Translations under genes and position numbers: made by a program
Notes under the pieces: generated by a model
Databases searched by the model: none
What the model was told of the DNA's origin: nothing
What the model saw: the letters and a program-made list of their open reading frames with translations, nothing else
Source of the DNA: Diplonema japonicum
Taxonomy: Eukaryota; Euglenozoa; Diplonemea; Diplonemida; Diplonemidae
NCBI GenBank assembly: GCA_964019335.1
Contig: OZ025666.1
Coordinates: 669,438-733,437, forward strand
Reading direction: 5' to 3'
DNA length: 64,000 nt
Shown: positions 1 to 10,554 of the stretch, piece by piece
How the letters are laid out: every line of letters starts with the position of its first letter
How positions within the stretch are numbered: position 1 is the stretch's first letter

Positions 1-220
1 AATGACTTTCCCCCCGGCCCCGTTTCCATGTTTATGTAGATTTTGAAAAAAAAAAGAAAAAAAAAAAAGAAAAAAAAAAGAACAAAATAAAAAAAAAACT
101 CCCCAGTGTGGTCCCTATGCTTTTGTTACTCTATGCATTTTCCCTCTTTTTTTTTGGTGGGGTCGTTGGTTAACACTTCCCCATCGTAGTGAGTCTTTTT
201 TATTTTTTAAGCTACCGGCA
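1..220. other. A/T-rich non-coding flank
   Basis: Bases about 45-100 are almost pure A with a few G, and 140-210 are T-rich. I see no coding signal. The stretch could be a poly(A)-type tail or a low-complexity spacer beside the possible retroelement fragment that follows. The A-run lies upstream of that fragment on the same strand, so it would have to belong to a different, preceding copy if it were a retroelement tail. Confidence 0.4.
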
Positions 221-508
221 GGGGATGTCCTACGGGAGTACACGAAGGAGGTGCTGAGGTGGATGCGGCAACTGCGCTGGTATGCAGGCAGCAGGAACAC
301 GTCAGTGTCGACGGTGGAGCTGGCACTGGATTTCGAGAACGTGACCGGGAAGACCCTTGGAGGGAAGCTGGGGGATCTCGCAGAAGTACAGCAGAAAGCG
401 AGGAGATTGCATGGACAGATGAAGAAGATCTGGCACACATGGGAGCTAGGGAGGGTACTGAAGAAGGTGAAACGAAGGAGGGCCTTCCCAGCTGCAGGTA
501 GAAGATGA
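221..508 (+). pseudogene. possible 3' fragment of a non-LTR retroelement polyprotein
   Basis: An open frame of about 95 codons runs to TGA at 506-508, entering after a CAG-like acceptor at 218-220 and with no good ATG at its head. It contains a Trp-rich stretch (LRWMRQLRWYAG) followed by VELALDFENVTGKTL and a Lys/Arg-rich end. I associate a Trp-rich segment followed by an E-L-A-L-D-F-E-x-x-T-G motif with the C-terminus of reverse-transcriptase polyproteins of protist non-LTR elements, but this is from memory and weak. No reverse-transcriptase or endonuclease catalytic motif is present, so this would be a truncated end. It could instead be the last exon of an ordinary gene starting left of the window. 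Confidence 0.3.
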
Positions 509-757
509 GAACAAGGGGGCGTCTCACAAAGACTTCCTTTAACTCATATATATTTATTGTTATTTTTTTTTTATGTAGCCTTGTGAGTTTTTCAAAAGAT
601 TGGTCACATCTGTCGCTCCCTGTCCCCCCTTCCCTATTTTCTCCTTTCAGCTCCCACCTCCCCTCATGTCTTTTTTTTTCTTTTTTGAAGAAGCTTTTTT
701 TATTTTCTCTTTATCGTGCTTCTTGTCGCTTGTCATCTTGTCTTTTTGTTGCTGCAG
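509..757 (+). promoter_or_regulatory. pyrimidine-rich spacer ending in a splice acceptor for transportin
   Basis: The stretch is strongly T/C-rich on the + strand, with long T runs around 560-570 and 668-700, and ends in TTGTTGCTGCAG at 757. No donor or upstream coding exon pairs with this acceptor, and the transportin ATG follows 24 nt later. This is the clearest example of the polypyrimidine-AG arrangement seen before almost every gene here, interpreted as a spliced-leader trans-splicing acceptor. Confidence 0.5.
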
Positions 758-780
758 CCCACGCCTTCAGGAGGGGCAGG

Positions 781-3603
781 ATGTCGTTCGCGCCCACAGC
801 GGAGCACTATGCGCAGGTGGTAGGGATGCTGCAGCAGGCGGCCAACCCCACCCCTAACCCTGAGGTCATCAAGAAGGTATGGGAACAGTTCGAGGAGTAC
901 AGCAAGCGGGGGGACTTCAACTGCTACCTGGCCCACGCCATGAGCGACGCGAGCTTGGGGCCCACCGTCCGTGAATGGGCCACAATCATCCTCAAGAACG
1001 GGATCAAGAACAACTACAAGGAAGGCATCCTGCCAAGCGTGGAGTACATCCAGTCACAGGTGATGGCAGGTCTTGGCGACGCCGAGAAGGGTGTCAGCAA
1101 CGCCTCAGCAAACTGCGTCTCAATGCTGGCCAAAAAGGGCAGCTCCAGCTCCCTCGGCCACCTCCTCACCTTACTCTGCAACTCGTTATCATCCGCAAAC
1201 CAGCCCTTGGTGCACGGCTCCGTGAAGGCCATCTCCAACATCTGCGAGGACTGCATCGAAGAGCTTCTTGAAGGGGACACGCCAAAGGCCTCCGCCATGC
1301 TGCCACACCTCCTGACTCATTTCAGCCACTCCGACCCAACGGTCAGGGAGCAGTGCCTTTGGAGTGCCGTCCACCTCTGCACTGGAGCACACGTTGTAAT
1401 GCTCATCAAGGACAACAACCAGGGAGAGCTGTCGCTGCCTCCTTGCATTGTGCAGCACATGCCGCAGCTCTTGGAAGGTGCCATGAAGCTCTCGATGGAG
1501 GGCCCCAAGACACAGACTGCTGTGTGCCGTGCAATTGTGTTTGTTGCAGAGACGAACATGGAGATGCTGATGCCGCATCTGAAGAACACGTTGGAGTACG
1601 TGCTCATGATTCAGGAGAAGTACTGCACCACAAATGAAGAAGTGGCTCTTGAAGCGTGCGACTTCTGGTCTGTCATCATCGAGGAGTGCTACAACAACCC
1701 CATCATGCAGGAGCTGCTGCCGCGGTTGGTTGGTGCTCTCCTGCGCGGCATGCCGTATAACGAGAGTGAGGAACAGGCGCTGCTGCAGGACGACAGTGTC
1801 AGCGTCCCTGACAGAGAGGAGAACGTGAAGCCAACATGGGTGAAGAGCAGTCAAAGGGAGGTGGAGGAGGACTCCGAAGAAGAGGAGGATGATGACGACG
1901 ACGCTGTAGGCGAACTGGACCCCACGACGTGGAACCTGCGGAGGAGCAGTGCATCGACACTGGACGCCCTATCGCTCTGCTTCGGAATGAAGGAGGACGT
2001 CGACAACACGAAGTTCATCAGCTTGCTGCTGCCAGAGGTCTTTAAGATGCTGCAGCCAGGGAACGACTGGCGGGTCCGAGAGGCGGCCATCCTTGCCCTT
2101 GGGGCAGTGTCGCAGGGGTGCGAGGAAGCGATGGCTCCTCACCTTCCTCAGCTCATAAAGGGTCTCACTACAGACACTCAGGGCTCACTCCCACCACCCC
2201 TACAGGACCCCCACCCGCTAGTGAGGTCCATCACAGCGTGGACGCTAGGGAGGTTCAGCAGTAGCGTGACTGACAGAAACTTCAACAACATCATCATCGA
2301 AGCCCTGTTGACACTTATCTGCGACCCGAGCAAGAAGGTTGTCGGTAGCTCGTGCAGTGCAATGACGAATATGCTGGAAGGCTATCCAAGTGAAGACCTG
2401 ACGCCAGCCCACGTGACAGCCATCCTGACTGCGGTGCACCGCTCGTTGAGCACTACGCACATCGTGAACCTGCAGCTGCTGTTCAATGTGATCGTGTCTG
2501 TTGCAGAGTCGGTGGGCGGCACTCTTAACACCCCTGAGATGATACAGCTTATCATGCCGCCCCTCACGCAGAGGTGGGAGACTGTCGCCGACAGCGACAC
2601 ACGTCTCCAGGCACTCATGGCATGCCTGACAGCAGTAGCAACAGCTGTGGGGCCTGGGTTCCAGCCGTGGGTGAAGGGGTGCTTCGACAGAGCTGTGCGT
2701 GTTATCCTCCAGAACACAGAAGCGCGAATTCAATCTGACTATCACGGCGACGAAGAGTACATCGTGTGCGCCGTGGATCTTATTGGGGGGCTCCTTGATG
2801 GCCTGGGCAGCTCTGTAGAGCCTCTTGTCGGTGGTAGTCCTCTCATGCAGCTGCTGGTAGGGAACATGCGCGACCCCAATGCCAAGATACGGCAGTCAAC
2901 TTTTGCACTCCTCGGTGACCTCACGAAGTGGTGCTGGCCGCATGTCCAGCCACACGTTACTTCTATTGTCCCCCTTGTTTACGCATCGCTGGACCCATGC
3001 TCCATCAACGTGTGTAACAACGTGGTGTGGGCTATAGGAGAGATTGCAGTCAAGGCAGGTGCCAACTTCAGGACATTAGTAGGCGAGGAAGGGCCCGATC
3101 AGGTATGTTGCCCGAATACAAAATAACACAAACGTAGCTGGTGAAGGCTTTGGTTCCTATCATGAACTTGAAGGGCAGCCAGAGACACGACATGCTGCTG
3201 GAGAACGCAGCAGTGTCGCTGGGACGACTGGCGCTCGTGTGTCCTGATGTGGTTGGTGCGAGGATGGAAGACTTCATCAAGTCGTGGTGCACAAACATCA
3301 GAAGGGTCACGGAATCGATTGAGCAAGAGCATTCTTTCCTTGGCCTTGCAAGGATGATCAGGGTGAACCCCAATGGGTGCTTCAACAGCTTCGCCTATGT
3401 CTGTGATGCGCTGTGCTCAATGACAAGCATGCCGCCCTCGATCAGACAGGAGTACATAACCATCTTGGGCGGCTTCAAGTCCCACATTGGTGCGGGCTGG
3501 GCTGACTACTATGCACAGGTGTGCACATCAATTGTTTATTCATATACCTCCACAGTTCCCACCTAGCCTTAAGAAGAGTCTCTCAGAGCAGTTCGGTCTT
3601 TAG
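781..3603 (+). CDS. TNPO1: transportin (karyopherin beta-2)
   Basis: Import receptor that carries PY-NLS cargoes through the nuclear pore and releases them on RanGTP. Three exons, 781-3102, 3138-3518 and 3556-3603, encode 916 residues, close to the ~890 of animal transportin. The introns are 35 nt (GTATGT...TAG) and 37 nt (GTGTGC...CAG). HEAT-repeat similarity runs throughout, with landmarks such as ALEACDFW near 290, an acidic loop of D/E residues near 365-385 (the position of the Ran-sensing H8 loop), LVRSITAWTLGRF and SVCNNVVWAIGEI. The third exon restores the family ending FPPSLKKSLSEQFGL, which confirms the second intron. The ATG is the first after the acceptor at 757. Orthology to transportin rather than importin-beta or importin-5 rests on this end-to-end resemblance. 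Confidence 0.93.
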
Positions 3604-3744
3604 TCGTTCCAATCAATCAGCGCGTCAAGTGTGTCTGGATAAGTCTTATTTTTGGTGTTTCCGTCTTTTCCTTCTTGCAGGTAACTATCATTCAGCTTGC
3701 TTTTTGTGCGTCAATTTACTCGTTGTGCAGTCACCGCAGGAAGA

Positions 3745-5949
3745 ATGTTGTATTTCCAACAAGAAGATGAAGTGCTGCAGGCACAGGCGCGGTGCATCGA
3801 GTTGTTGATCAAGCACCCACTCACTGGCATCAGTGAAACAGGAGAGCGGGGGAACTTTTGGAAGAGTGTGTTTGCACAGGTCTTGGAGAAAAATGAGTTC
3901 AGCGAAAGGGACGCAAAGAGTATGAGCAGATGTCAGCCGCAGAATTGTGCACAGCTGCTGTTCCAGTGCATCGAACAAATGGCGTACTACGTGCAAGAAG
4001 TGTTGGGCATCCTCGGAGGACCTTCCGAGGGGGTAAAGGCTAGGGTCTCAGCCCTACGTAAGTATCACGTCACTGTCATGACTGCGCTGCGGATCACGTC
4101 GCGCCTGCTACCTGTGCTTTTGCAAGCCGATGTCGAGTTCAACTTTATCGACTCGATCCTCATACAGAACAGCAGCCTCTCCAGTGCAGGGCAGTTCAAA
4201 GACCTCTGTGGGCGCAGGCTCGACAGCACATTGGGCTTCATTTTAGTGTCTTCACTCATGAGCCTTCTGCACTGTCCTGGTTTCACAACGGACGTCCCTC
4301 ATGACATGACCCACTACCTCGCAGACGGGTGCTTCAAGCCCCACGGGATCGGGCTCAGCAGCGAAGCAGAAAGAGAACTCTTGTGGCAGACCTTCGGGCA
4401 CCCCACATCACACAAGTACATCAACGCCAGAGTGTTTGTCCTTCGTGCGGTGATTTCGACGCTCATGCCCCAAGGCACCAAGGCAGGGAGGTCGTTTTTC
4501 CACAAGATGTGGTGCGACACGTCGGTGCCTTTGCCGCACCGTGCCACCTTGCTGGGCTCTCTTTTTAATGTGGTCTGCGGGTACACACCAGAGTCGGCGG
4601 TATCGCAGTGGATACCCTTCACGGGGTCTTCCCAGAGTCATGGCAAGGAGCAGCTTGTGAAATGCTCTTTGCATGTACTTTTACTATTTCTGCAGTACAG
4701 CAAATATCGGATCAACAGCAGGGCTGTGGAGCCCTCCGCGAGCTTGGAGATGGGCGACACATTCAGGGAGTACGTGTACCTTCTGGGCAAGGGCGAGATG
4801 GACGATGTCCTATTCGTGCTGCATGGTATGCAGCTTGGTCCCTCTGTGCAGCTGAAGGCTGCAACGTCACTTCTACCTCTTTCCACTAAGGATTCTCCAT
4901 TCAACAGTGAGCATCTACTGCTGCTGCACCACTGCATCGAGATATCTCCCGACATGCGCCTAGTGGCATGCTCTGAGAAGGAAGTGGAGCAGCTCATAGA
5001 ACTCCTGTTGTTTACGTTGAAGGCAACACTACGGGGCGAGAAGCAGGTAACCAAAATGACGTGCTGCTTGTCAATCTTGCACAGGCTGACTGCTGAGCCC
5101 AGCATGGGGAGCATCTTGCAGCGGCCGTGGAGGAACACAGCATTGCTCAAACATGTGGTATCGAACAAGACATTTATCAACCGGAGCGGCTCAATGCTTG
5201 ACGTGGTGTGTCTTTGCTTGGCTGAGGTCCTTCTGTCTGACACCAGGTGGGTGCGAGAAGAGACTTCTGCCTACGACTCTTGTGTGGGTATCCTCCTCAA
5301 CATGTCACCATACATGTACAAGCCTTCCCTTCTTGTGTCTGATCATCTAGCTTGCCTTCTGGAGGTCTTTGCACACCCTGCGCACTTATACGATGCAGGC
5401 TCCACGAACTACTACTACGTGTGCTTGCTGATGGAGACATATTTTTATTGTTTGTGCTTCAATGGGAGGCACAATGAAGAGATTGTATCGACTTTGCTAC
5501 GTAGAAAGAAGGTTTTTGACAGACTGGCCGAAGATTTGCACAATTATACTCCTGTTGTTATACAGCGCACAGACGTTCTGTGCCCTGCACTTGATGCTGC
5601 TGGAAAGGTTCTTCCTTATACAGGAGAGAACTGGAGGTCTATGATTTTGCTGCATCCGTTATGCCAGCTGCTGAATAGCATGCACAGCTCTGCCCTCGGC
5701 ACGTTTGCAGGTTGCACTGACCTGTCGGAGTTACCCCGGGATGACCTCTTGCACTGGCTTCGTGTCCACTTGCAATCTCCGAAAGGCGCATCCCATCTCC
5801 TTACCCTCTCGAAAGGCATAACCTTCCACCCAACACTGCCAAACACCATGGGCAACTACACAGTGCTTGACTCTTGCTTGTGGTCGCTCTTCGAAACAGC
5901 ACCACCTTTGATGAGTTCTGGGAGCAACCCGAGTGCTTCCCAGCCTTAG
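3745..5949 (+). CDS. HID1: HID1 domain protein (Golgi/dense-core vesicle trafficking)
   Basis: A 734-residue single-exon protein resembling HID1 (animal length about 790), a peripheral Golgi protein needed for secretory or dense-core granule cargo sorting in animals and related to yeast Ftp105. Matching stretches include FWKSVFAQVL near the N-terminus, ALRITSRLLPVLLQ, SLMSLLHCPGFTTD and LLGSLFNVVCGYTP. The protein looks all-helical with no membrane segment. The start is the first ATG, five bases after the acceptor ending at 3739. The frame is open further upstream but lacks a better ATG. The C-terminal 60 residues are not recognisable. A GTAACC...CAG pair at about 5047 lies in frame within conserved sequence and is not treated as an intron. 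Confidence 0.85.
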   Translation: MLYFQQEDEVLQAQARCIELLIKHPLTGISETGERGNFWKSVFAQVLEKNEFSERDAKSMSRCQPQNCAQLLFQCIEQMAYYVQEVLGILGGPSEGVKARVSALRKYHVTVMTALRITSRLLPVLLQADVEFNFIDSILIQNSSLSSAGQFKDLCGRRLDSTLGFILVSSLMSLLHCPGFTTDVPHDMTHYLADGCFKPHGIGLSSEAERELLWQTFGHPTSHKYINARVFVLRAVISTLMPQGTKAGRSFFHKMWCDTSVPLPHRATLLGSLFNVVCGYTPESAVSQWIPFTGSSQSHGKEQLVKCSLHVLLLFLQYSKYRINSRAVEPSASLEMGDTFREYVYLLGKGEMDDVLFVLHGMQLGPSVQLKAATSLLPLSTKDSPFNSEHLLLLHHCIEISPDMRLVACSEKEVEQLIELLLFTLKATLRGEKQVTKMTCCLSILHRLTAEPSMGSILQRPWRNTALLKHVVSNKTFINRSGSMLDVVCLCLAEVLLSDTRWVREETSAYDSCVGILLNMSPYMYKPSLLVSDHLACLLEVFAHPAHLYDAGSTNYYYVCLLMETYFYCLCFNGRHNEEIVSTLLRRKKVFDRLAEDLHNYTPVVIQRTDVLCPALDAAGKVLPYTGENWRSMILLHPLCQLLNSMHSSALGTFAGCTDLSELPRDDLLHWLRVHLQSPKGASHLLTLSKGITFHPTLPNTMGNYTVLDSCLWSLFETAPPLMSSGSNPSASQP

Positions 5950-6027
5950 GAAGCTTACACGACGGAAGTAGAAACGGATAGTTCAGTCAGCTTGCAAAAA
6001 AATACGAATAATAGTCAAAATATAAGG

Positions 6028-7038
6028 ATGTCGGGGAGTGAAGATGACGAGCAGGATGAGTACAGTGAAGAGGAAGAAGAGCTGAAAGTGCCTACAAATG
6101 TCCCCGAGGCAGCAGCGCTGCTGTACGAAGTTGCTTCGAAGCTGGAGATGAGCGATCAGTTTAAGAGCGACGTCGGGGTGCCGCAGCTGGTCGCATGCGC
6201 GGACAATGTTATCGAGGGGAAGACAAGCGTGCAGCAGGCAGCGCAGCTGGCGATGGCGTGGATGGGGGAGGCTATGGAGCACACTTCGGGGGTGGCCTGT
6301 GGGAGTGCTGCCAGTGCGGCGAGAAGGATGTCGTCCACAAAGGTGCCTGATGTTTTGTGGGTATCATCCCCGAACCACTGGCAACACTGCGAGGGCTGCT
6401 TCAGGGCGCACTCAAGCCTGGTGAACGGCCATCCAGTCTGGAGAAAGGATGGAGCCCAACCTAGATGGCTTTACAGCACCACAGCAGGCAGGTGGCGCAT
6501 CACAAATGACACCGCTGACTTCGGTCCTGGTGGTGGGTACCTCCTTTCGGACACGCATCAAGACTCTCTCCCGCACCAGATAGATACATGGACTATAAAG
6601 GGAAAGGAGGACCCAGACATACATGTCACAGCTCAGCTTGACGACTCTGTTGCCTTCGACGACGCAGACGGTGACACTATCACCTTCTTCGCGTTGTCAA
6701 ATTCACGTTGCCAGTATGCTGTGAATAAGGTGCCACGGCCACCTGTGCATTACGTGTCATTTGATCTTAGCTCTCTATCCCTCGTGTTCCCAAAAGACTC
6801 TCTTGAGATTGAACTCTCGTGGAACACACTGTTGCCCACCCTTGCCTCAATCAAAGGTGTGGTAGCGCAGAGTGGTGTGTGCGCTGAGCTGCCCAATCCC
6901 TCGCGCTTGTGGCTCTCTGGGTGGAGCATGATGCACGCAGATAAGAATGGCCGTCCTGCTTACTACTACAATTCCTCTACAGGAGAGACAACCTGGGATT
7001 TATGTTCCAAGCTGGAGGAGTGTCTGATAATAGAGTGA
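6028..7038 (+). CDS. WW-domain protein of unknown role
   Basis: A 336-residue single-exon protein. The N-terminus is acidic (many D/E in residues 4-20). Residues about 130-195 hold a Gly/Trp-rich module with the pattern VNG-P-VW...WLYST..GRW.I, a layout I recall as common in myzozoan proteins. A C-terminal WW-like domain at about 295-325 has Trp, then GRPAYYYN, then TGETTWD, the canonical Trp...Tyr-Tyr-Tyr-Asn...Trp spacing. WW domains bind proline-rich ligands, so an adaptor role is likely but unproven. The acceptor ends at 5990 and the leader is 37 nt. The gene sits 65 bp upstream of the calpain-like gene. Fusion with that gene was considered but needs no support, because each has its own stop or acceptor. 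Confidence 0.6.
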   Translation: MSGSEDDEQDEYSEEEEELKVPTNVPEAAALLYEVASKLEMSDQFKSDVGVPQLVACADNVIEGKTSVQQAAQLAMAWMGEAMEHTSGVACGSAASAARRMSSTKVPDVLWVSSPNHWQHCEGCFRAHSSLVNGHPVWRKDGAQPRWLYSTTAGRWRITNDTADFGPGGGYLLSDTHQDSLPHQIDTWTIKGKEDPDIHVTAQLDDSVAFDDADGDTITFFALSNSRCQYAVNKVPRPPVHYVSFDLSSLSLVFPKDSLEIELSWNTLLPTLASIKGVVAQSGVCAELPNPSRLWLSGWSMMHADKNGRPAYYYNSSTGETTWDLCSKLEECLIIE

Positions 7039-7103
7039 CTTGTTTGCAAAAACTCAATTGTTTGATTTCTTCACTATGCAACAAATTCGCACCACTTCAG
7101 GTG

Positions 7104-9485
7104 ATGTCACATACGAAACATGGCCAAAGCAACATAAAACGTCACACGGGGGACTCCGTCATCCGCATCCATGGAGACGAGTATGCCTCGAAGAGGTTCG
7201 AGGTATGCTGCCATTCTAGGCATAACACAACAGGAAATGTGGACTGCTGCCGGCCATCCTGTTGATTTGTTGGTTCCTCGGCATGTAGCAACGCATAGAA
7301 AGGGTGAAGGCGGTCCCTCTGTAGGCCGCACGGTTCCATTTGCCTTTGAGGACAACACGACTTTGGACGAAAGAGAGAGAGAGAAGCGGCGGCAGCTCAG
7401 AGAAGCTTACAGGCTAGGGCAGGATGTTAAGCAGAGGAGTGCAGCACCTCCAGCTTATTCAGGGAACGTGTTGCCAACACCACTACGCAGATGGCGTCAC
7501 GCACCCCCACAACAGGGAGTCAAGCGCCTCTCTAGTCTTGTTGCAGCACCGCAGATACCCCCGCACACTAAGGCCGTGTCCCTCGTCGAGCAGGGTAATG
7601 TGTTGATGCTTGTCACTCGGAAGACCAGCAGCGTCCGTGTCTCCTTTTACAATGGGATACCGAACAAGGTGCTCGCGTTGTACATGAAGATCCCACCTGA
7701 TGGCATACCCGTCCACGCAGAGGGCGACACCGAAACCCGAACCCGGCCCTCGACGGGCGCTGATGAGATGACCCTTGAAGTGCTTCCCGGTAGCACAAAG
7801 GCATTTTGTAGTTCACGGCAGGATGCTATCCCCAAGCCTTCGTGGTCACTGCAGCCCCTTCCTCAAGATTTTATCAACAAGCGAATCGGCAACATGATGG
7901 AAATAACAAGAAAGGAGCATGAGCAGCTTGCATCAGGTTTGGTACTTGAGTTAGAGGGCGAGCACCCAGAAAGTACTGTGCTTCAGAGTTGCCAACTGAG
8001 AGGCATCCCGTACGTGGATCTCTGGTTCCCGCCACAGCAGTCAAGCACGGGGATGCGTATCGACTGCTGGGCAAGACCAGGACAGTTCTTGAATGAGCCA
8101 CTTGGGTTGCTGGAGAGCACCCCAAGCCCAACCAACCTTGAGCGTGGCCCTCTCGGTAATGCAGTTCTTCTTTGCATCCTAACTATATTGGCTGAGACAC
8201 CCTCACCACACATTCCTATCAACTTCGCTAAGCGGCTCTTCTCTGCCCACACCGCACAGCACACTAAGCTAGGTGCCGTTCGTGTCCAGCTAGTCCACGA
8301 CGGCTGGTGGCGTGACCTAGTGATAGACACCTGCCTTCCTGTCACCCTTGTGAAACAGGGTTATGCTGCATGGATGCCTGCTGGGGCACGGCCCATAAGC
8401 AGCGTATCTGATTTGTGGCCTTCATATCTCGAGAAGGCTTACGCAAAGCAGCTGCAGAGCTATAAGTCGGTCGAAACGCAAGCACCGCATTTAATTATGA
8501 TGGACCTGACAGGATACCCCTCCGAGCCCCTGCGGTGGGGGCAGGGTTTGTCCTTGTACGAGGACATCGCAGAGTGGCACAGCAGGGGGTTTGTCGTGGC
8601 ACTCACGACACCTTCACGTGCCAAGAGGATGGGCGAGAGGGGCGACATGAATGATGAGCAGTACGAAGCGCAAGGGTTGCTTCTCGGGCATGTCTACGCC
8701 GTACTGCAAGTCATTCACATCAACGACATTAAACTTTTGCACATCAGGAACCCCTGGGGAAGGGGAGTGGAATGGAAGGGCGAATGGGGGTGGCATTCAC
8801 CGAACTGGACAAGTCAGATGAAGCAGTACTGCGGCACCACCAACGCCTCTACTGAGGGAACTTTTATGATGACGTGGAACGAAGCTCATGACTGGTTCCT
8901 GGGTGGTTTTGTCACGTACTGCATGCAGAACTGTGGTGAGGTTCGTATGTCGCTGCCCATGAGGCCAGCCCCCGCATTTGTATTAGAGCTTAACTTAAAT
9001 GTATCAGCTCGTGTGTATCTAACTGTACATAAAATGGAAGAGGATCTTAGCACCGCACCGACAGTGCTGACCCTGCTTACCCCGCTAGATACGGGGAAGC
9101 ATGAGCGTCGAGAGGATGCTGACGTAGAGAATGAGAGGTATGCGTCTTCCGCCCCAGCAACACAAGCAGATCCTTCATAAGCGTTTATGAACTAGAGGCC
9201 GACAGGAGGCCGTACTACATATGCATAGATTCGGCAGGTGCGAAGCCTTCAGAACTTGTTTTATCCCTTTTGTACACCGCAATTGAGAATGGGCCCGTCA
9301 CAGGTAGCATCGTCTTCCGCGACGCAGCACCCTACCTCGCTGCGATATCGTCTTCCGGCGCAGGTGGCGTGCGGTTGCCCACAAGCACAGGTGTCGATAA
9401 CGTCGATGTCTGGGTCCAGAACAGGAAGGGTCAAAGCAGCCCAAACCCGTGTAAAGCTACGTGCATCAATCACCTCACTCTTTGA
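7104..9485 (+). CDS. calpain-like protein lacking the catalytic cysteine
   Basis: Three exons (7104-7202, 7234-9137, 9170-9485) give about 772 residues; the introns are 31 and 32 nt with GTATGC donors. Residues roughly 320-600 match the calpain protease core (CysPc, family C2). His and Asn of the triad are visible in GHVYAVLQV (His ~519) and IRNPWG (Asn ~539). The motif that normally reads L-G-D-C-W-F-L is L-G-N-A-V-L-L here, putting Ala at about residue 343 in place of the nucleophile. It is therefore probably a pseudoprotease with a scaffolding or regulatory role. After the core comes a beta-rich segment like calpain domain III, completed only when the 9138-9169 intron is removed. The acceptor ends at 7100 and the ATG is 3 nt downstream. 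Confidence 0.75.
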
Positions 9486-9554
9486 GTTGTGTATCGTTCT
9501 CGTTGTGTTTTATTTTCTGCAGCATCATCCCTTAGTAATATCCCTCCAGGGCCC

Positions 9555-10496
9555 ATGAATACCCTAGCATGTAGGGTAATCAGACGTGGTTTGGCAGCCC
9601 AGCGCCGTTTTAAGGCTAAGTCTTACGCACAACATAACACTCAAACGTACGAGTATTACAGAAGGCAGGCTGCGAGCCTGCCTTTTCAAAGCCCTTATGA
9701 ATCATTCGGGTTCGACCCTGAGGTACAGCGCAGGGACCCTGACGTCGTGGTAGGTGATTACGGGTTAGTGACACGGCAGGGGGGAGTAGTGTCGATGCAG
9801 CAGATGGACAATGCAATAGAGATTATAGAGAACCACATAGATAGGGGGAGGCTTAATGTGGAAGTGCGGAGGCGGGGTCTGGGAACACCTGCCCCTGTGA
9901 CAAGGACTACGCTGCTGTCACGACTACCTGCACAGTACAGGGCACTATTCGGTGGGTCGAACGGTAAGGAGGTGTTTAAGGTGTATACAGTACTCGAGGG
10001 CACAGTACTGTTAGAGATACGTGTAGATGAAAGGACAGTGGGGCAGAAGCAGAGTGTGTATCTGCTGTACACGGCAATGCAGGAGTTAGGCATATCATGT
10101 ATAGTCGCGCACAAAGGTGTGGTCAACTGTCTGGATGACGTGCACCATAAGAATACTTGGCACACAAACGAACAGGTATTTAGGAGAAAGGTTGACCGAG
10201 TTCCTGAAGGGACCTTCCTCCTAGATAAAGCAAATGGTGACTTCAAGGTATGTACAAAGTGTTGTTTAATCAATTCACAGCTTGGGTCACCCGCCCCGGT
10301 CCCTAAGCGTTCGTTTTCCCATCGTTCTAAGGTACAGTGGGGCAGCAAAGAAGCAGAGGATGACAACTTGCGGCGCGCTTTGATTGAGCGTCAGGTGACC
10401 CCGTACCAGAACTCCGTCACTGCGCATCAGATGTTCCCAGGAGGGAGGCCTTTCCGCGGGAAGAAACTGACGAAAAGCAAAGGGAAGCGTCATTAA
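9555..10496 (+). CDS. MRPL16: mitochondrial ribosomal protein uL16m-like
   Basis: Two exons (9555-10247, 10281-10496) with a 33-nt intron give 302 residues. The middle follows uL16 organisation: YGLVTRQGG, then a helix, then HIDRGRLNVEVRRRG, then VFKVYTVLEGTVLLEIRVD, then a final helix ending ELGISCIV. These correspond to the bacterial L16 blocks around R-x-G-x-x-W-I-R-V, W-V-A-V-V-K-P-G-R-x-L-F-E and K-L-P-I-K-T. The Gly/Lys-rich G-K-G-K-G loop is replaced by an unrelated stretch, so this is divergent. The N-terminus MNTLACRVIRRGLAAQRRF is Arg-rich with no acidic residue, as expected of a mitochondrial presequence. If right, the organism translates in its mitochondrion. The long basic tail is typical of mitoribosomal proteins. 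Confidence 0.6.
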   Translation: MNTLACRVIRRGLAAQRRFKAKSYAQHNTQTYEYYRRQAASLPFQSPYESFGFDPEVQRRDPDVVVGDYGLVTRQGGVVSMQQMDNAIEIIENHIDRGRLNVEVRRRGLGTPAPVTRTTLLSRLPAQYRALFGGSNGKEVFKVYTVLEGTVLLEIRVDERTVGQKQSVYLLYTAMQELGISCIVAHKGVVNCLDDVHHKNTWHTNEQVFRRKVDRVPEGTFLLDKANGDFKVCTKCCLINSQLGSPAPVPKRSFSHRSKVQWGSKEAEDDNLRRALIERQVTPYQNSVTAHQMFPGGRPFRGKKLTKSKGKRH

Positions 10497-10554
10497 TCCG
10501 AAGATTTTGTTAAGTTGGATTCACCGCATCACAAGCTCGACTAGGTACGCTAAG

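Noticed and set aside
5047-5085. GTAACC...ACAG segment in HID1 as an intron
   Set aside because: The donor does not fit, and removing it breaks a helical stretch that reads well in frame.
6028-9485. WW protein and calpain-like protein as a single gene
   Set aside because: The WW domain is complete and followed by a stop at 7038; the calpain-like gene has its own acceptor (7100), ATG (7104) and a well-fitting first intron.
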